Source of the DNA: Burkholderia contaminans
GTDB lineage: Bacteria; Pseudomonadota; Gammaproteobacteria; Burkholderiales; Burkholderiaceae
Reading direction: 5' to 3'
Assembly (NCBI RefSeq): GCF_029633825.1
Contig: NZ_CP090641.1
Location: 310,001 to 374,000 of the forward strand
DNA length: 64,000 nt
The position numbers and the translations under genes were made by a program. Of this stretch, positions 42,648 to 51,241 are shown piece after piece (positions within the stretch are counted from its first letter, which is position 1; the number at the start of each line of letters is the position of its first letter). Under the pieces are notes generated by a model that searched no databases, was not told the origin of the DNA, and was given only the letters and a program-made list of their open reading frames with translations.

Positions 42648-45152
42648 TCAACCGGAGAACACGGTGAAACGCCCGCCCTCGGTCGATACCGGCGACGAAT
42701 GCAGCGGATTTTGCAGTGCACCGCTTGCGGCACCGGCTTTCTCCCAATCCGCGCACTTTTCCACAATCTGCCCCGACGTTGCGTTCTCGATCATGTTCGC
42801 CGTCAGTTTGATATACGAACCGTTCGCGCCGATCCAGATTTCGTCGGCAGACAGATACATCTTCTTGCCCGCCGTGATCTTCACATCTTGCGAAGCGGCC
42901 AAACTCATCGAATCATTCTGCGCCTGCAGGTCTATCGGGCCGCTTGCCGCGTAGATCTTGACTCCGAGCTTTTCCGCAAACAGGCTGATTTGCTCCAACA
43001 CACTGGCGAGCAACGCCCGTCCGGCCGCGAGGTTGATGTCCTCCCCGGCGACCACGTTGGTTTGCTTGTTCGCCGTGATATGCGCCGATCCTTGCGTTGA
43101 GGCGGCGATGCCTTCCGGACTCGACAGCAGCATGATCGGTTTCGCAAAACCGTTCGCACTGCCCGTACCGCCACCTGCCGTGCGACCGCCTTTGGACGTA
43201 CCGGCCACGGGGTGCTGCGTTGCGTCCGTGAAAGTTTTCAGTGCATCGTGGCCGTCTTGCTGACTCTGCGCCCGATTCGACTGGCTCGCCTTCGACGTCG
43301 CTGCCAGCATTGCTTCAGCGCGGGTAAGCTGTTCGGACGCCGCCGTCGCACTCAGCGGTTGTGTAGTTGCAGGTTGCGTCGAAACGTAGAGCCCTTGTTC
43401 GGCCCGCACCGCACCGTAGCCCAATGACTTGAGATCAAAGCCCTGCCCGATGAACGCGCCGCGCGTGTTGCCCGAATGCTGGATCAGATAGCCCAGGTGC
43501 AGATGGGAGCTATAACTCGTCGAGTACAAATGCACGCGGTTCTGCCCACTGGCGTCGTCCATCATCAGTTGGTTATAACCTTCACCGCCGTACTCGCGCG
43601 ACAGCAAGCCCGAAGTCAGCCCGTGCGTGTGCCATTCGGGCATGCTTTCGCCGCCGTGCATTCTGGACAGGATCACGGGACGATCGCAATCGCCGTTGAT
43701 GAAGCCGATCAAGACTTCGTCGTTCTTGCGCAGTGGAAACATGCCGCCGCGCTTGTTGCCCGCATCGGGCATCGCCGCGCGTATCCATGCCGACACGTTC
43801 TGGTCGCCATCATTGAGCCGATTGGACGTCAACCGCACCTTCGCGCGCAGCATCGCATCCGTGTAAATCTCTTCGTCTTCCGGACCGCCGACGATACCGG
43901 TCTGAAGCTGCATGATCGGTTTCTTGTGCTCGAACGGACTACGAAACGCGACGCGGCGCCGTTGCGCTTCGATTTCGACGTGAAAGAATCCAACGCCGCC
44001 GTCGTCATGGCGCACGGACGAACCCGCACCGCTCGCGCGCGCTTGCTCGACTTCAGCGCGCAGGCTCCTGCGAAAACGCATCAGGTTCTCGAGTCCCGGC
44101 ACGTTATTCTGGATGAGCCAGTTCACCGAGAGAATCGCCATTTCGCGATCCTGATCCGGTTGTGCGTCATGCACGGGGTGCCCGGTCAGCACCCCATAGC
44201 GGCCAGGCCATGCGCAACGCAATGCGCCCACGCCGTAGAAGCGTTGCGCGCGTGAGCGCCATTCCTCGGTGACAACGTTTGCCTGAGCCTCGCCCATGTC
44301 GCGATCGGACCACGTATGCGACCCGGTGTATTCGTACTGCTCACCCAGCCCCGGTACATCGTCAAGATCGAACGCAGGCATCGTGACGTGCTTCGAAAGA
44401 TCCGGACGCTTGTAGTCGAACGTACCTGTGTCGAGTTCGGCCGACTGGATTTCCTGCGAATCGATCCACTCGCTAAGACCATCGAATTCTTCGTTCTGCA
44501 CTGAGCGGCTAAACAAAATGGTCTTTTGCTTCAACTCGGGAACCGAGAAAAGATCGTCCATGATGACGACCTTGTGCGACTTGCCGTCCTGCGCGATATC
44601 GAAACGCGGAAAAAGGCCGAGTTCTTCAAATGTACGGTGGACGTAGTTCCAGTCGGATTCCCATTGCATCCGCTGCGAATACGAGCGCAATGCCTGACGC
44701 AGTTGCCACGTAAAGTTACCGGCCGCCTGCGGATACTTCCCAAGCACATCGGACATGGTTTGTTGCGCAGGAGTCTCGATCCAGTCGCGCCGGTCGCTGC
44801 CGAGCCGCAGCAGCGCGAGGAACGAATTGAATCGGAGCTGGTAATAGGTGTTGGCTCCGTCTCCGCCCAAGCGACTGAACGCAGTCACATAACCGTGAAT
44901 CGGCATTTCGCTGCCGTCCGTCTGCCGAATCCACAGCGTCACGGATTGCCGGATCAGTGCCTTCGCCTGAATCGTTTCGAGTCGCGTCGACGTTGCGTCG
45001 ATCGTGAATTCGAAGTCTCGCCCGAGGCAAGCACGCCCACGGACATAGAGCGGGACCAGCCAGTCTTCGCCAAGCGGCGTATCGAGGCGGACAATGCGTC
45101 CGTGTTGCACGTATTGCGTGCGCAGCGCCTTGTTCAGGAGATCGGAAACCAT
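42648..45152 (-). CDS. vgrG: VgrG spike protein (TssI)
   Basis: An 834-residue T6SS tip protein. ATG 45152 gives MVSDLLNKALRTQYVQHG; the longer reading frame has no family likeness. The gp27-like part (about residues 30-400) shows PLYVRGRACLGRDFEFTIDA, IHGYVTAFSRLG and WESDWNYVHRTFEELGLFP. The gp5-like OB part holds RAKVRLTSNRL and IRAAMPDAGNKRGGMFPLRKND, then EVLIGFINGDCDRPVILSRMHG. The DUF2345 tail (about 620-800) includes SSPEGIAASTQGSAHITA and SADEIWIGANGSYIKLTANMI. It carries the adjacent effector. It is an orphan vgrG, apart from any full T6SS locus. Confidence 0.95.
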   Translation of the reverse strand: MVSDLLNKALRTQYVQHGRIVRLDTPLGEDWLVPLYVRGRACLGRDFEFTIDATSTRLETIQAKALIRQSVTLWIRQTDGSEMPIHGYVTAFSRLGGDGANTYYQLRFNSFLALLRLGSDRRDWIETPAQQTMSDVLGKYPQAAGNFTWQLRQALRSYSQRMQWESDWNYVHRTFEELGLFPRFDIAQDGKSHKVVIMDDLFSVPELKQKTILFSRSVQNEEFDGLSEWIDSQEIQSAELDTGTFDYKRPDLSKHVTMPAFDLDDVPGLGEQYEYTGSHTWSDRDMGEAQANVVTEEWRSRAQRFYGVGALRCAWPGRYGVLTGHPVHDAQPDQDREMAILSVNWLIQNNVPGLENLMRFRRSLRAEVEQARASGAGSSVRHDDGGVGFFHVEIEAQRRRVAFRSPFEHKKPIMQLQTGIVGGPEDEEIYTDAMLRAKVRLTSNRLNDGDQNVSAWIRAAMPDAGNKRGGMFPLRKNDEVLIGFINGDCDRPVILSRMHGGESMPEWHTHGLTSGLLSREYGGEGYNQLMMDDASGQNRVHLYSTSYSSHLHLGYLIQHSGNTRGAFIGQGFDLKSLGYGAVRAEQGLYVSTQPATTQPLSATAASEQLTRAEAMLAATSKASQSNRAQSQQDGHDALKTFTDATQHPVAGTSKGGRTAGGGTGSANGFAKPIMLLSSPEGIAASTQGSAHITANKQTNVVAGEDINLAAGRALLASVLEQISLFAEKLGVKIYAASGPIDLQAQNDSMSLAASQDVKITAGKKMYLSADEIWIGANGSYIKLTANMIENATSGQIVEKCADWEKAGAASGALQNPLHSSPVSTEGGRFTVFSG

Positions 45153-45700
45153 CAAACTACCCCGTACCGTGTAGTAACAAAAACGGCCGCCGAGCATCGC
45201 CGGGCGGCAGATTGGTATCTCTTCGCAATAGGAAACGGCCCAGAATTTTTTCTGGCCCCTACAGAGGCCTTCGGCATAGACACGATTCAAACCACATCTG
45301 GCCGAACCGGAATTCATCATATCAAAACGAACTCGGATGTGGCTTACGTCATGCTTTCGCGCAAGTCAATGCCGTCAGGCGGTACCGGCACGCAGCCCGT
45401 AGGCCACGGCATTCGCTAACAACAGCGCCCACCGTAGCTCGGGCCAGCCAGATAGCGATAAATCGAATAACCGCCGTTTACCTCGAAGCCTCCAGTCCAT
45501 AAACGTCAGAAACCGTGAATCCATCGAGCGCGAACTCCCCGCAACGCAATGCTCGCGCAAGCCATGCGCCCTCTGCGGGCCAATGGATAGTCGAGCAACG
45601 TGCGGTTGGGTACGTGAGAACTGCCGCGGCCGATACGATGCCTCTGATTCCTCCGCCCGACATCGGCATGCTTGCCAGAACGCTTCGCAAGCGCTGTAAA
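45153..45700. other. Region with frame-broken, gene-like minus-strand sequence
   Basis: About 550 bases between vgrG and the porin terminator. On the minus strand, three frames each hold protein-like pieces: ARALRCGEFALDGFTVSDVYG, FEVNGGYSIYRYLAGPSYGG, and ALLLANAVAYGLRAGTA. They follow one another as if from one gene with frameshifts. I cannot name the family. No intact gene is seen. Confidence 0.4.
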
Positions 45701-45738
45701 CGCAAAAGGCACGGGTTCAATCACCCGTGCCTTTTGCG
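45701..45738 (-). terminator. Porin terminator
   Basis: CGCAAAAGGCACGGGT and ACCCGTGCCTTTTGCG form a perfect 16-bp stem around a six-base loop, 20 bases past the porin stop. On the minus strand the stem ends in GCCTTTTGCG, so a T run is built into it. Confidence 0.85.
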
Positions 45739-45757
45739 TATCTGGCGTTGCCTACCT

Positions 45758-46864
45758 TCAGAACGTATGCATCATCCCGACATACGCCCCCGTCTGCGAC
45801 TCGCCCGTGATCGGGCTCGTGCCCGACGTCGCATCGCGCGGCGTCGCGAGCAGCGAGAAGTTGGAGTTGCCGCCGTTGCGTACATACGCGACCGTCCCGT
45901 ACAGGAAGGTGCGCTTCGACAGGTTGTACGTGGTGCCGAGCACGTACATCATCGCGTGGCCCGACGGATCGTGCGATGCATCGCCGCCGCCGTCGCCCAC
46001 CTTCACGTAGTAACCGCCACCGGTCACGGCCCATTGCGGCGTCGCGGTATAAGTCGCGCCAAGCCAGTAGTGATCGGCACGATCGGCCACGCCGGCCGGG
46101 CTGTCCGGCGCCTGGTAGTGCGTATACGCACCCTGGATCTTGAACTTCGACACCTTCACGTTCGCGCCGACGAAGTACTCGCGAGACGCGGTGAAGATGT
46201 TGCTGAACTTGCCGTTGTTGTCGCGCAGTTCGTCGTAGATGCCGCGCACGTCGAGCAACGGCGAGTGGTACGAGATCATGATCCCGTCCGAGCGGCCGAA
46301 ATCGTCGGCCGCGCCGTAGTTGAAGCCGCGCGATTGATTGCCGAACGCGTATTGCGCCTGCACGTCGAAGCCGCCGATCACCGGGCTGTGATATTCGATG
46401 TTGTTGCTGGTCTGCTGCCAGTTGCGGCCGCGCACGAGCGAGGCCGACGAAAACGCCTGCTGCACGAACGGGTCGAATTCCCACACGCCGTCGCTGTCGA
46501 TGAACAGGTTGCGGCCGGCCTGCAGCTGGCCCCACGTGTTGCTCTTCAGCCCGACGTACGCGCGCCGCGACCACATGCGGCCGCCACCCGTCTGGCCGTT
46601 CATCACCTGGAACGCGGTTTCCAGGTTGAAGACCGTCGACAGCCCGCCGCCGAGATCCTCGATGCCCTTCAGCCCGAACATGCTGGTGCCCCAGTCGCCG
46701 CTTTCGGCGCTCCAGCGGGTCCCGCTGCCGCCATTCGGCTTCGCGATGTGGTTCAGGTATTCGATGCCGCCGTCGACGCGGCCGTACAGCGTCACGCTCG
46801 TCTGCGCAAAAGCGGCCGCCGGTGTGGCGGCCGCGATCAGCCATGCGAAATGTTTGAGTCGCAA
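45758..46864 (-). CDS. Gram-negative trimeric porin
   Basis: A 368-residue outer-membrane general diffusion porin. Signal peptide RLKHFAWLIAAATPAAAFA is followed by QTSVTLYGRVDGGIEYLN, the standard Burkholderia/Neisseria porin start. Alternating strands, SRRAYVGLKSNTWGQLQAGR (the constriction-loop region) and the C-terminal GAYVGMMHTF with final Phe all fit the Porin_4 family. Substrate choice cannot be read. A decayed fragment of a near relative is at 35190-35262. Confidence 0.95.
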   Translation of the reverse strand: MRLKHFAWLIAAATPAAAFAQTSVTLYGRVDGGIEYLNHIAKPNGGSGTRWSAESGDWGTSMFGLKGIEDLGGGLSTVFNLETAFQVMNGQTGGGRMWSRRAYVGLKSNTWGQLQAGRNLFIDSDGVWEFDPFVQQAFSSASLVRGRNWQQTSNNIEYHSPVIGGFDVQAQYAFGNQSRGFNYGAADDFGRSDGIMISYHSPLLDVRGIYDELRDNNGKFSNIFTASREYFVGANVKVSKFKIQGAYTHYQAPDSPAGVADRADHYWLGATYTATPQWAVTGGGYYVKVGDGGGDASHDPSGHAMMYVLGTTYNLSKRTFLYGTVAYVRNGGNSNFSLLATPRDATSGTSPITGESQTGAYVGMMHTF

Positions 46865-46927
46865 AATGATGCCCCCTCGGAGTCTCGACCTTCCAGCGCG
46901 CGCCCCATGCGCGCGCCCCGGGTCCGT

Positions 46928-47347
46928 TTATCCGCGATCGATCGAAAAACGCCCGGGGCCCGCCGCGCAAAGCGCGAGCAGGCCGCCGGCGATCGCGATG
47001 TTCTTGTAGAAATGAATCATGTTGTTGATCTGCTCGCCGCCCGTCATCGTCCAGTAGTGGTGGCCGATGATGCCGGTGCCGATCGTATAGAGCGCCAGCA
47101 GCAGCGCGAGCGCCCGCGTCTGGAAGCCGACCAGGATCGCGACCCCGACGAACAGCTCCATCACGACGGAGATCGCGGCGGAGATGATCGGCGCGGGCGC
47201 GCCTTCGGAACCCATGAACGCGATGGTCCCGGGGAAGTCGACGATCTTCTTCCAGCCGAACATGATGAACAGGATCACGAGCAGGATCCGGGCAAGCAGC
47301 AGCAGCACATCGCGCTGGGACGCGAGAAACGGTTGATTCGGTGTCAT
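46928..47347 (-). CDS. DoxX family membrane protein
   Basis: A 139-residue four-helix inner-membrane protein. ATG 47347 gives MTPNQPFLASQRD. LLLLARILLVILFIMFGWKKI, PGTIAFMGSEGAPAP, VMELFVGVAILVGFQTR and NNMIHFYKNIAIAGGLLAL match DoxX/YphA-like proteins, often linked to redox or thiol stress. It lies between the porin and the glucose dehydrogenase operon, on the same strand, but its link to either is unclear. Confidence 0.85.
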   Translation of the reverse strand: MTPNQPFLASQRDVLLLLARILLVILFIMFGWKKIVDFPGTIAFMGSEGAPAPIISAAISVVMELFVGVAILVGFQTRALALLLALYTIGTGIIGHHYWTMTGGEQINNMIHFYKNIAIAGGLLALCAAGPGRFSIDRG

Positions 47348-47532
47348 GGTGTCGATCAACGAAAACGATGCGCGTAGCCCGAACAGCGCCGGCGCACCGG
47401 ATTGCGAATGAACCAGGACGGGCGGCCGCCTGCGCCGCCCGCCCCGCTCTGCAACAACCGGCATCGGGCAGCGACCCGATGTGCTGTACTCCTCCTCTTG
47501 TCAGTTATCGCCCTGCTTCGTCACGCGCCGCA

Positions 47533-48810
47533 TCAGCGCAGCTTCGCGACGTCCTGCTCGGTCACCTTCGCGGCCGGATTGCCGAACTGCCCGGTCAGGT
47601 AGTTCGTCAGCGCGGCGATCTGCGCATCCGACAGCTCGTGGCGGAACGCCGGCATCCCGACGTCCTCGCTGCCGGCCTTGCGCTGCACGCCGTTCAGGAT
47701 CACCTGCACGAGGTTGGTCGGATTCGGTGCGCCGACCGTCGTGTTGTGGAACAGCGGCGGGTAATAGCCGTCAGGCGTGCCCTTGCCCTGCATCTGGTGA
47801 CACGTTGCGCAGTTGCCGAGATAGAGCCGTGCCGGGTCGATGCCCGACGACGCGAGCGCGACGCCGCGCAGCGTCAGGCCATCTTCGGCCGGCTTGCCCC
47901 ACGACGCGCGCGACTGCTTCGCATCGCCGCTGGCAACGGCCGGCACCGTGCGAATGTACGTCGAGATCGCGCCGATGTCGGCTTCGGTCATCTTCGAGAA
48001 GCTGTGCTCGATCGCCTCGGCCATCGGGCCGGCCGCCTGCGCGAGACCCGGCACGCTGCCGGTGCGCAGGTACTGGACGAGCTGCTGCTGCGTCCAGCCG
48101 CCGATCCCCGCGTTGGCGTCGGACGTGATGTTGTAGCCGTCCCAGCCCGCGAGCACCGAGCCCGACAGGAAGCTGCCGCCCGTCTCGTCAAGCGACTTCT
48201 CCTGCATCGCGATGCCGCGCGGCGTGTGGCACGTGCTGCAGTGCGCCAGGCCCTGGACCAGGTACGCGCCGCGGTTCCACTCGGCGCTCTGCGCCGGCTT
48301 CGGCTCGTACGCGCCGTCCTTCAGGAACAGCCAGTTCCAGATCTTCAGCGGCCAGCGCATGCTCAGCAGCGCGGGGATCTCGTTCTTCGGCGGCGCCTGC
48401 TTGACCGGCTCGACACCGTGCATGAAGTACGCGTACAGGGCCTTCACGTCGTCGTCGTTGATCTTCGCGTACGACACGTACGGCATGGCCGGATACAGGT
48501 TGTCGCCGTTCTTCGACACCCCGTGGCGCACCGCGCGCTCGAAGTCCTCGGCCGACCAGTTGCCGATGCCCGTGTCGGGATCGGGCGTGATGTTGCTCGT
48601 GTAGACCTTGCCGAGCATCGGGATCGGCATGCCGAGGCCGCCCGCGAACGGCTTGCCGCCCTTCGCGGTGTGGCACGCCATGCAGTCGCCCGCGACCGCG
48701 AGATATTCGCCGCGCTTGACGAGCGCCGGATCGGCCGCATCGGCCGCGCGTACGAGACCCGGCAGCGCGAGGCAGCCGGCGAGGAGGAAGGTGAGAGTAG
48801 ATTTCCGCAC
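47533..48810 (-). CDS. Triheme cytochrome c subunit of FAD-glucose dehydrogenase
   Basis: A 425-residue exported cytochrome. The start is GTG 48810, two bases past the stop of the catalytic subunit, with AAGGAAG upstream inside that gene. A signal peptide (STLTFLLAGCLALPGLVRAAD) precedes three heme sites: GDCMACHTAKGG, AHCSTCHTPRG and GNCATCHQMQG. Length and three-CxxCH layout match the beta subunit of the B. cepacia enzyme. It passes electrons from the flavoprotein to the membrane quinone pool or other acceptors on the periplasmic side. Confidence 0.95.
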   Translation of the reverse strand: MRKSTLTFLLAGCLALPGLVRAADAADPALVKRGEYLAVAGDCMACHTAKGGKPFAGGLGMPIPMLGKVYTSNITPDPDTGIGNWSAEDFERAVRHGVSKNGDNLYPAMPYVSYAKINDDDVKALYAYFMHGVEPVKQAPPKNEIPALLSMRWPLKIWNWLFLKDGAYEPKPAQSAEWNRGAYLVQGLAHCSTCHTPRGIAMQEKSLDETGGSFLSGSVLAGWDGYNITSDANAGIGGWTQQQLVQYLRTGSVPGLAQAAGPMAEAIEHSFSKMTEADIGAISTYIRTVPAVASGDAKQSRASWGKPAEDGLTLRGVALASSGIDPARLYLGNCATCHQMQGKGTPDGYYPPLFHNTTVGAPNPTNLVQVILNGVQRKAGSEDVGMPAFRHELSDAQIAALTNYLTGQFGNPAAKVTEQDVAKLR

Positions 48811-48812
48811 GG

Positions 48813-50432
48813 TCAGACTTCCTTCTTCAGCGTGTCCGACATCCGCAGCGCAAGCGCCGCGATCGTCAGCGTCACGTTCACCGTACCGACGGTCGGCATC
48901 GTCGAGCTGCTCGAGATGAACAGGTTCGGATGGTCGAACGTGCGGCAGTCCTTGTCGACGACCGAGTCGCGTGCATCCGCGCCCATGATCGTCGCGCCCG
49001 TGATGTGGTTGTTCGGCGCGAACTCGTCGTTGAAGACGACTTCGGTGCCGCCCAGCACCTTCGCGGCCGTCGCGTAGACCTCGCGCGTGTGCACGGCGCC
49101 GCGCTTCACGTAGTCGTCGATCGCATACGTGATCTCGGGGCGCGGGATGCCGATCGCGTCGGTGGCCGTCTTGCTCGGCACGATGCGGTTCTCGGGTTGC
49201 GGCAGGATTTCGTGGAAGCAGTCGAACTGCACGTAGCGCGCGGAACGGTCGCGGATCTGCGCGTCGAGCTCCTCGGGCTTCATCAGCTTGCCGCCCTTGA
49301 AGATCTTCTGCGTTTCCTGGTTGATGCGCGACATGTTCGACAGGTGGATCTTCTTCGCGGCTTCGGTCGCGCGGAACGGGCCGTCGCGGAAACCGATCAG
49401 CGACGTCATCTCCTGCGGGCCGCGGCCCGGCCACAGCTTCTCGTTCGCGTAGAACGACACGCCGGTGCCCGGGTGATCCATCAGGTTGCGGCCGACCATG
49501 TCCGAGCTGTTCGCGACGCCATTCGGGAAATCGCGGTTCGCGGACATCAGCAGGATCTTCGGCGTCTCGATGCCGTTCGCCGCAATCACGAAGTACTTGC
49601 CTTCGACGCGATGGTCGGCGCCCGTCTTGTCCTTGTAGACCGCCGCGGTGATGCGCTTGTCCGGCCCGGTCTCGAGCTTGTAGACGACCGCGCTGTCGAT
49701 CAGCTTCGCGCCGGCCAGCTCGGCCTTCTCGACGTGAACGATACCGTTGTACATCGCGCCGATCGGGCAGATCGGCATGCAGTTGTTGTTCCCGCAACAG
49801 GTCGGCCGGCCGTCGTACGGGCGGCTGTTGCGCGCGACCGGCTCGGTCACCACGTGGAACTTCGGGTCGTAGCCGTTGAGCGCGCTCTTGATCGTCTGCT
49901 CGTTGAACGACAACGGCAGCGGCGGCATCGGGTACGGCTCCTTGCGCGGCGAGTACAGGTCTTCCTCGGGGCCCGGGCCCCACACGCCGAGTTCCTCTTC
50001 GGCGCGCTGGTAGTAATGCTCGAGGTCGTCGTACTGGATCGGCCAGTCGCGGCCGACGCCGTACACGGTCTTCATCTTGAAGTCGTTCGGGATGAAGCGC
50101 CACGCCGATGCGGCCCAGTGCCACGTCGTGCCGCCCACCGCGCGGATGTACTGCGAGTTGAACTTGTGCTCGCCCTTCAGGACCAGGTAGTCGTTCGGCG
50201 GGCCGTATTCCGGATGCGGCGCCCATGCGCTCGACGGATACGGCGCCATGAAATCGGTCTTGTCGACCTGGTTGCGGAAGCGCTCGACGATTTCCCAGCG
50301 CGGCATGCGCGGGCCGGCTTCCAGCAGGATCACGGACTTGCCCGCCATCGCGAGCTGGTGTGCAACGATCGCGCCTGCGACACCCGATCCGACGACGACG
50401 ACGTCGGCCTTTTGCGTATCGGTATCGGCCAT
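48813..50432 (-). CDS. FAD-dependent glucose dehydrogenase, catalytic alpha subunit
   Basis: A 539-residue GMC-type oxidoreductase that oxidises glucose C1 to gluconolactone in the periplasm. ATG 50432 gives MADTDTQKADVVVVGSG, the known start of the B. cepacia subunit. The FAD site is VVGSGVAGAIVAHQLA...LLEAG. CCGNNNCMPICPIG supplies the cysteines of the [3Fe-4S] cluster reported for this enzyme. NNHITGATIMG and MPTVGTVNVTLTIAALALR hold the C-terminal active-site region. It has no signal peptide and is exported with the gamma subunit. Confidence 0.95.
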   Translation of the reverse strand: MADTDTQKADVVVVGSGVAGAIVAHQLAMAGKSVILLEAGPRMPRWEIVERFRNQVDKTDFMAPYPSSAWAPHPEYGPPNDYLVLKGEHKFNSQYIRAVGGTTWHWAASAWRFIPNDFKMKTVYGVGRDWPIQYDDLEHYYQRAEEELGVWGPGPEEDLYSPRKEPYPMPPLPLSFNEQTIKSALNGYDPKFHVVTEPVARNSRPYDGRPTCCGNNNCMPICPIGAMYNGIVHVEKAELAGAKLIDSAVVYKLETGPDKRITAAVYKDKTGADHRVEGKYFVIAANGIETPKILLMSANRDFPNGVANSSDMVGRNLMDHPGTGVSFYANEKLWPGRGPQEMTSLIGFRDGPFRATEAAKKIHLSNMSRINQETQKIFKGGKLMKPEELDAQIRDRSARYVQFDCFHEILPQPENRIVPSKTATDAIGIPRPEITYAIDDYVKRGAVHTREVYATAAKVLGGTEVVFNDEFAPNNHITGATIMGADARDSVVDKDCRTFDHPNLFISSSSTMPTVGTVNVTLTIAALALRMSDTLKKEV

Positions 50433-50938
50433 CAGGCTTGCCTCTCGATCGGTTTTTCGGCCCAGAAGCCGGGTTTGTTGGGGCAATACGACGGGATCAC
50501 GAGCGTATCGGATACGACGCTGAACATTAATGCTTCTTCGTAGGTAATCACGACGTTATCGACGATACCGAGATACCACGCTTCAAGAATCTTCAGCGCG
50601 AGCGCTTCCTGATCGGGATTCAGCGAACCGGACGCGAGTGCGCCGGCGAGTTGCGGCAGGCTGTCGGCCGTCTTGAACGAACCCTTCTGCAATGCCTGCA
50701 GGAAGCGCTGGCCGAGCACGCGGCTCAGCCCCTTCTTGCCTGTCACTGCTTCGGAGAGCGTCATGAACGTATCGAGCGGCGCGGTGCCGGGATCGTCGGC
50801 CAGGGCCCGCAACGCCAGCGAGCCGGTGAGGCCCGCCGCCGTCAGCGCCAGTGCGCCCTGCAGCCATTGACGTCGTGTGATGCCTGTTACGGCTGCGTCG
50901 CCTGTGCGACGCGAGTGGGGAGTGTTGTCGTTGTGCAT
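50432..50938 (-). CDS. Glucose dehydrogenase gamma subunit (Tat-exported chaperone)
   Basis: A 168-residue small subunit needed for folding and export of the catalytic subunit. ATG 50938 follows AGAGAAGGAAAC. A twin-arginine signal (ITRRQWLQGALALTAAGLTG) is clear; the catalytic subunit has none and is carried with it. GSLNPDQEALALKILEAWYLGIV and YCPNKPGFWAEKP match the gluconate dehydrogenase subunit-3 family. Its stop shares one base with the alpha start (TGATG), so the two are translationally coupled. Confidence 0.95.
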   Translation of the reverse strand: MHNDNTPHSRRTGDAAVTGITRRQWLQGALALTAAGLTGSLALRALADDPGTAPLDTFMTLSEAVTGKKGLSRVLGQRFLQALQKGSFKTADSLPQLAGALASGSLNPDQEALALKILEAWYLGIVDNVVITYEEALMFSVVSDTLVIPSYCPNKPGFWAEKPIERQA

Positions 50939-51241
50939 GTTTCCTTCTCTCGAACACCGGATTCGGGAAAACCACGCTTGATATTTCTCAAACATTGGCG
51001 CGGACCTGAAATGTACGCGCACAAATCGGATCGAACAATCTTTTTATAGTCCATTAAATGTTCCGCAATCCGAGACAATCGACATTTCGCTGCATTTTTG
51101 TGTCGTTGACGCGACAAATCTGCGGCACGCACCCCAGTGTCGCACGCCGACGACACACCGTGCAGCGCGATGCGCGCGCAGGTCGGTCGGTTAGAATCGC
51201 GTGCAATCAAACAGAAAGCTTCCCTCCAAGGGCAACGAGCG
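50939..51241. other. Divergent promoter region, glucose dehydrogenase / macroglobulin
   Basis: About 300 bases with an AT-rich centre (TTTTTATAGTCCATTAAATG near 51041) that likely holds promoters on both strands. No gene is seen. Confidence 0.5.
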
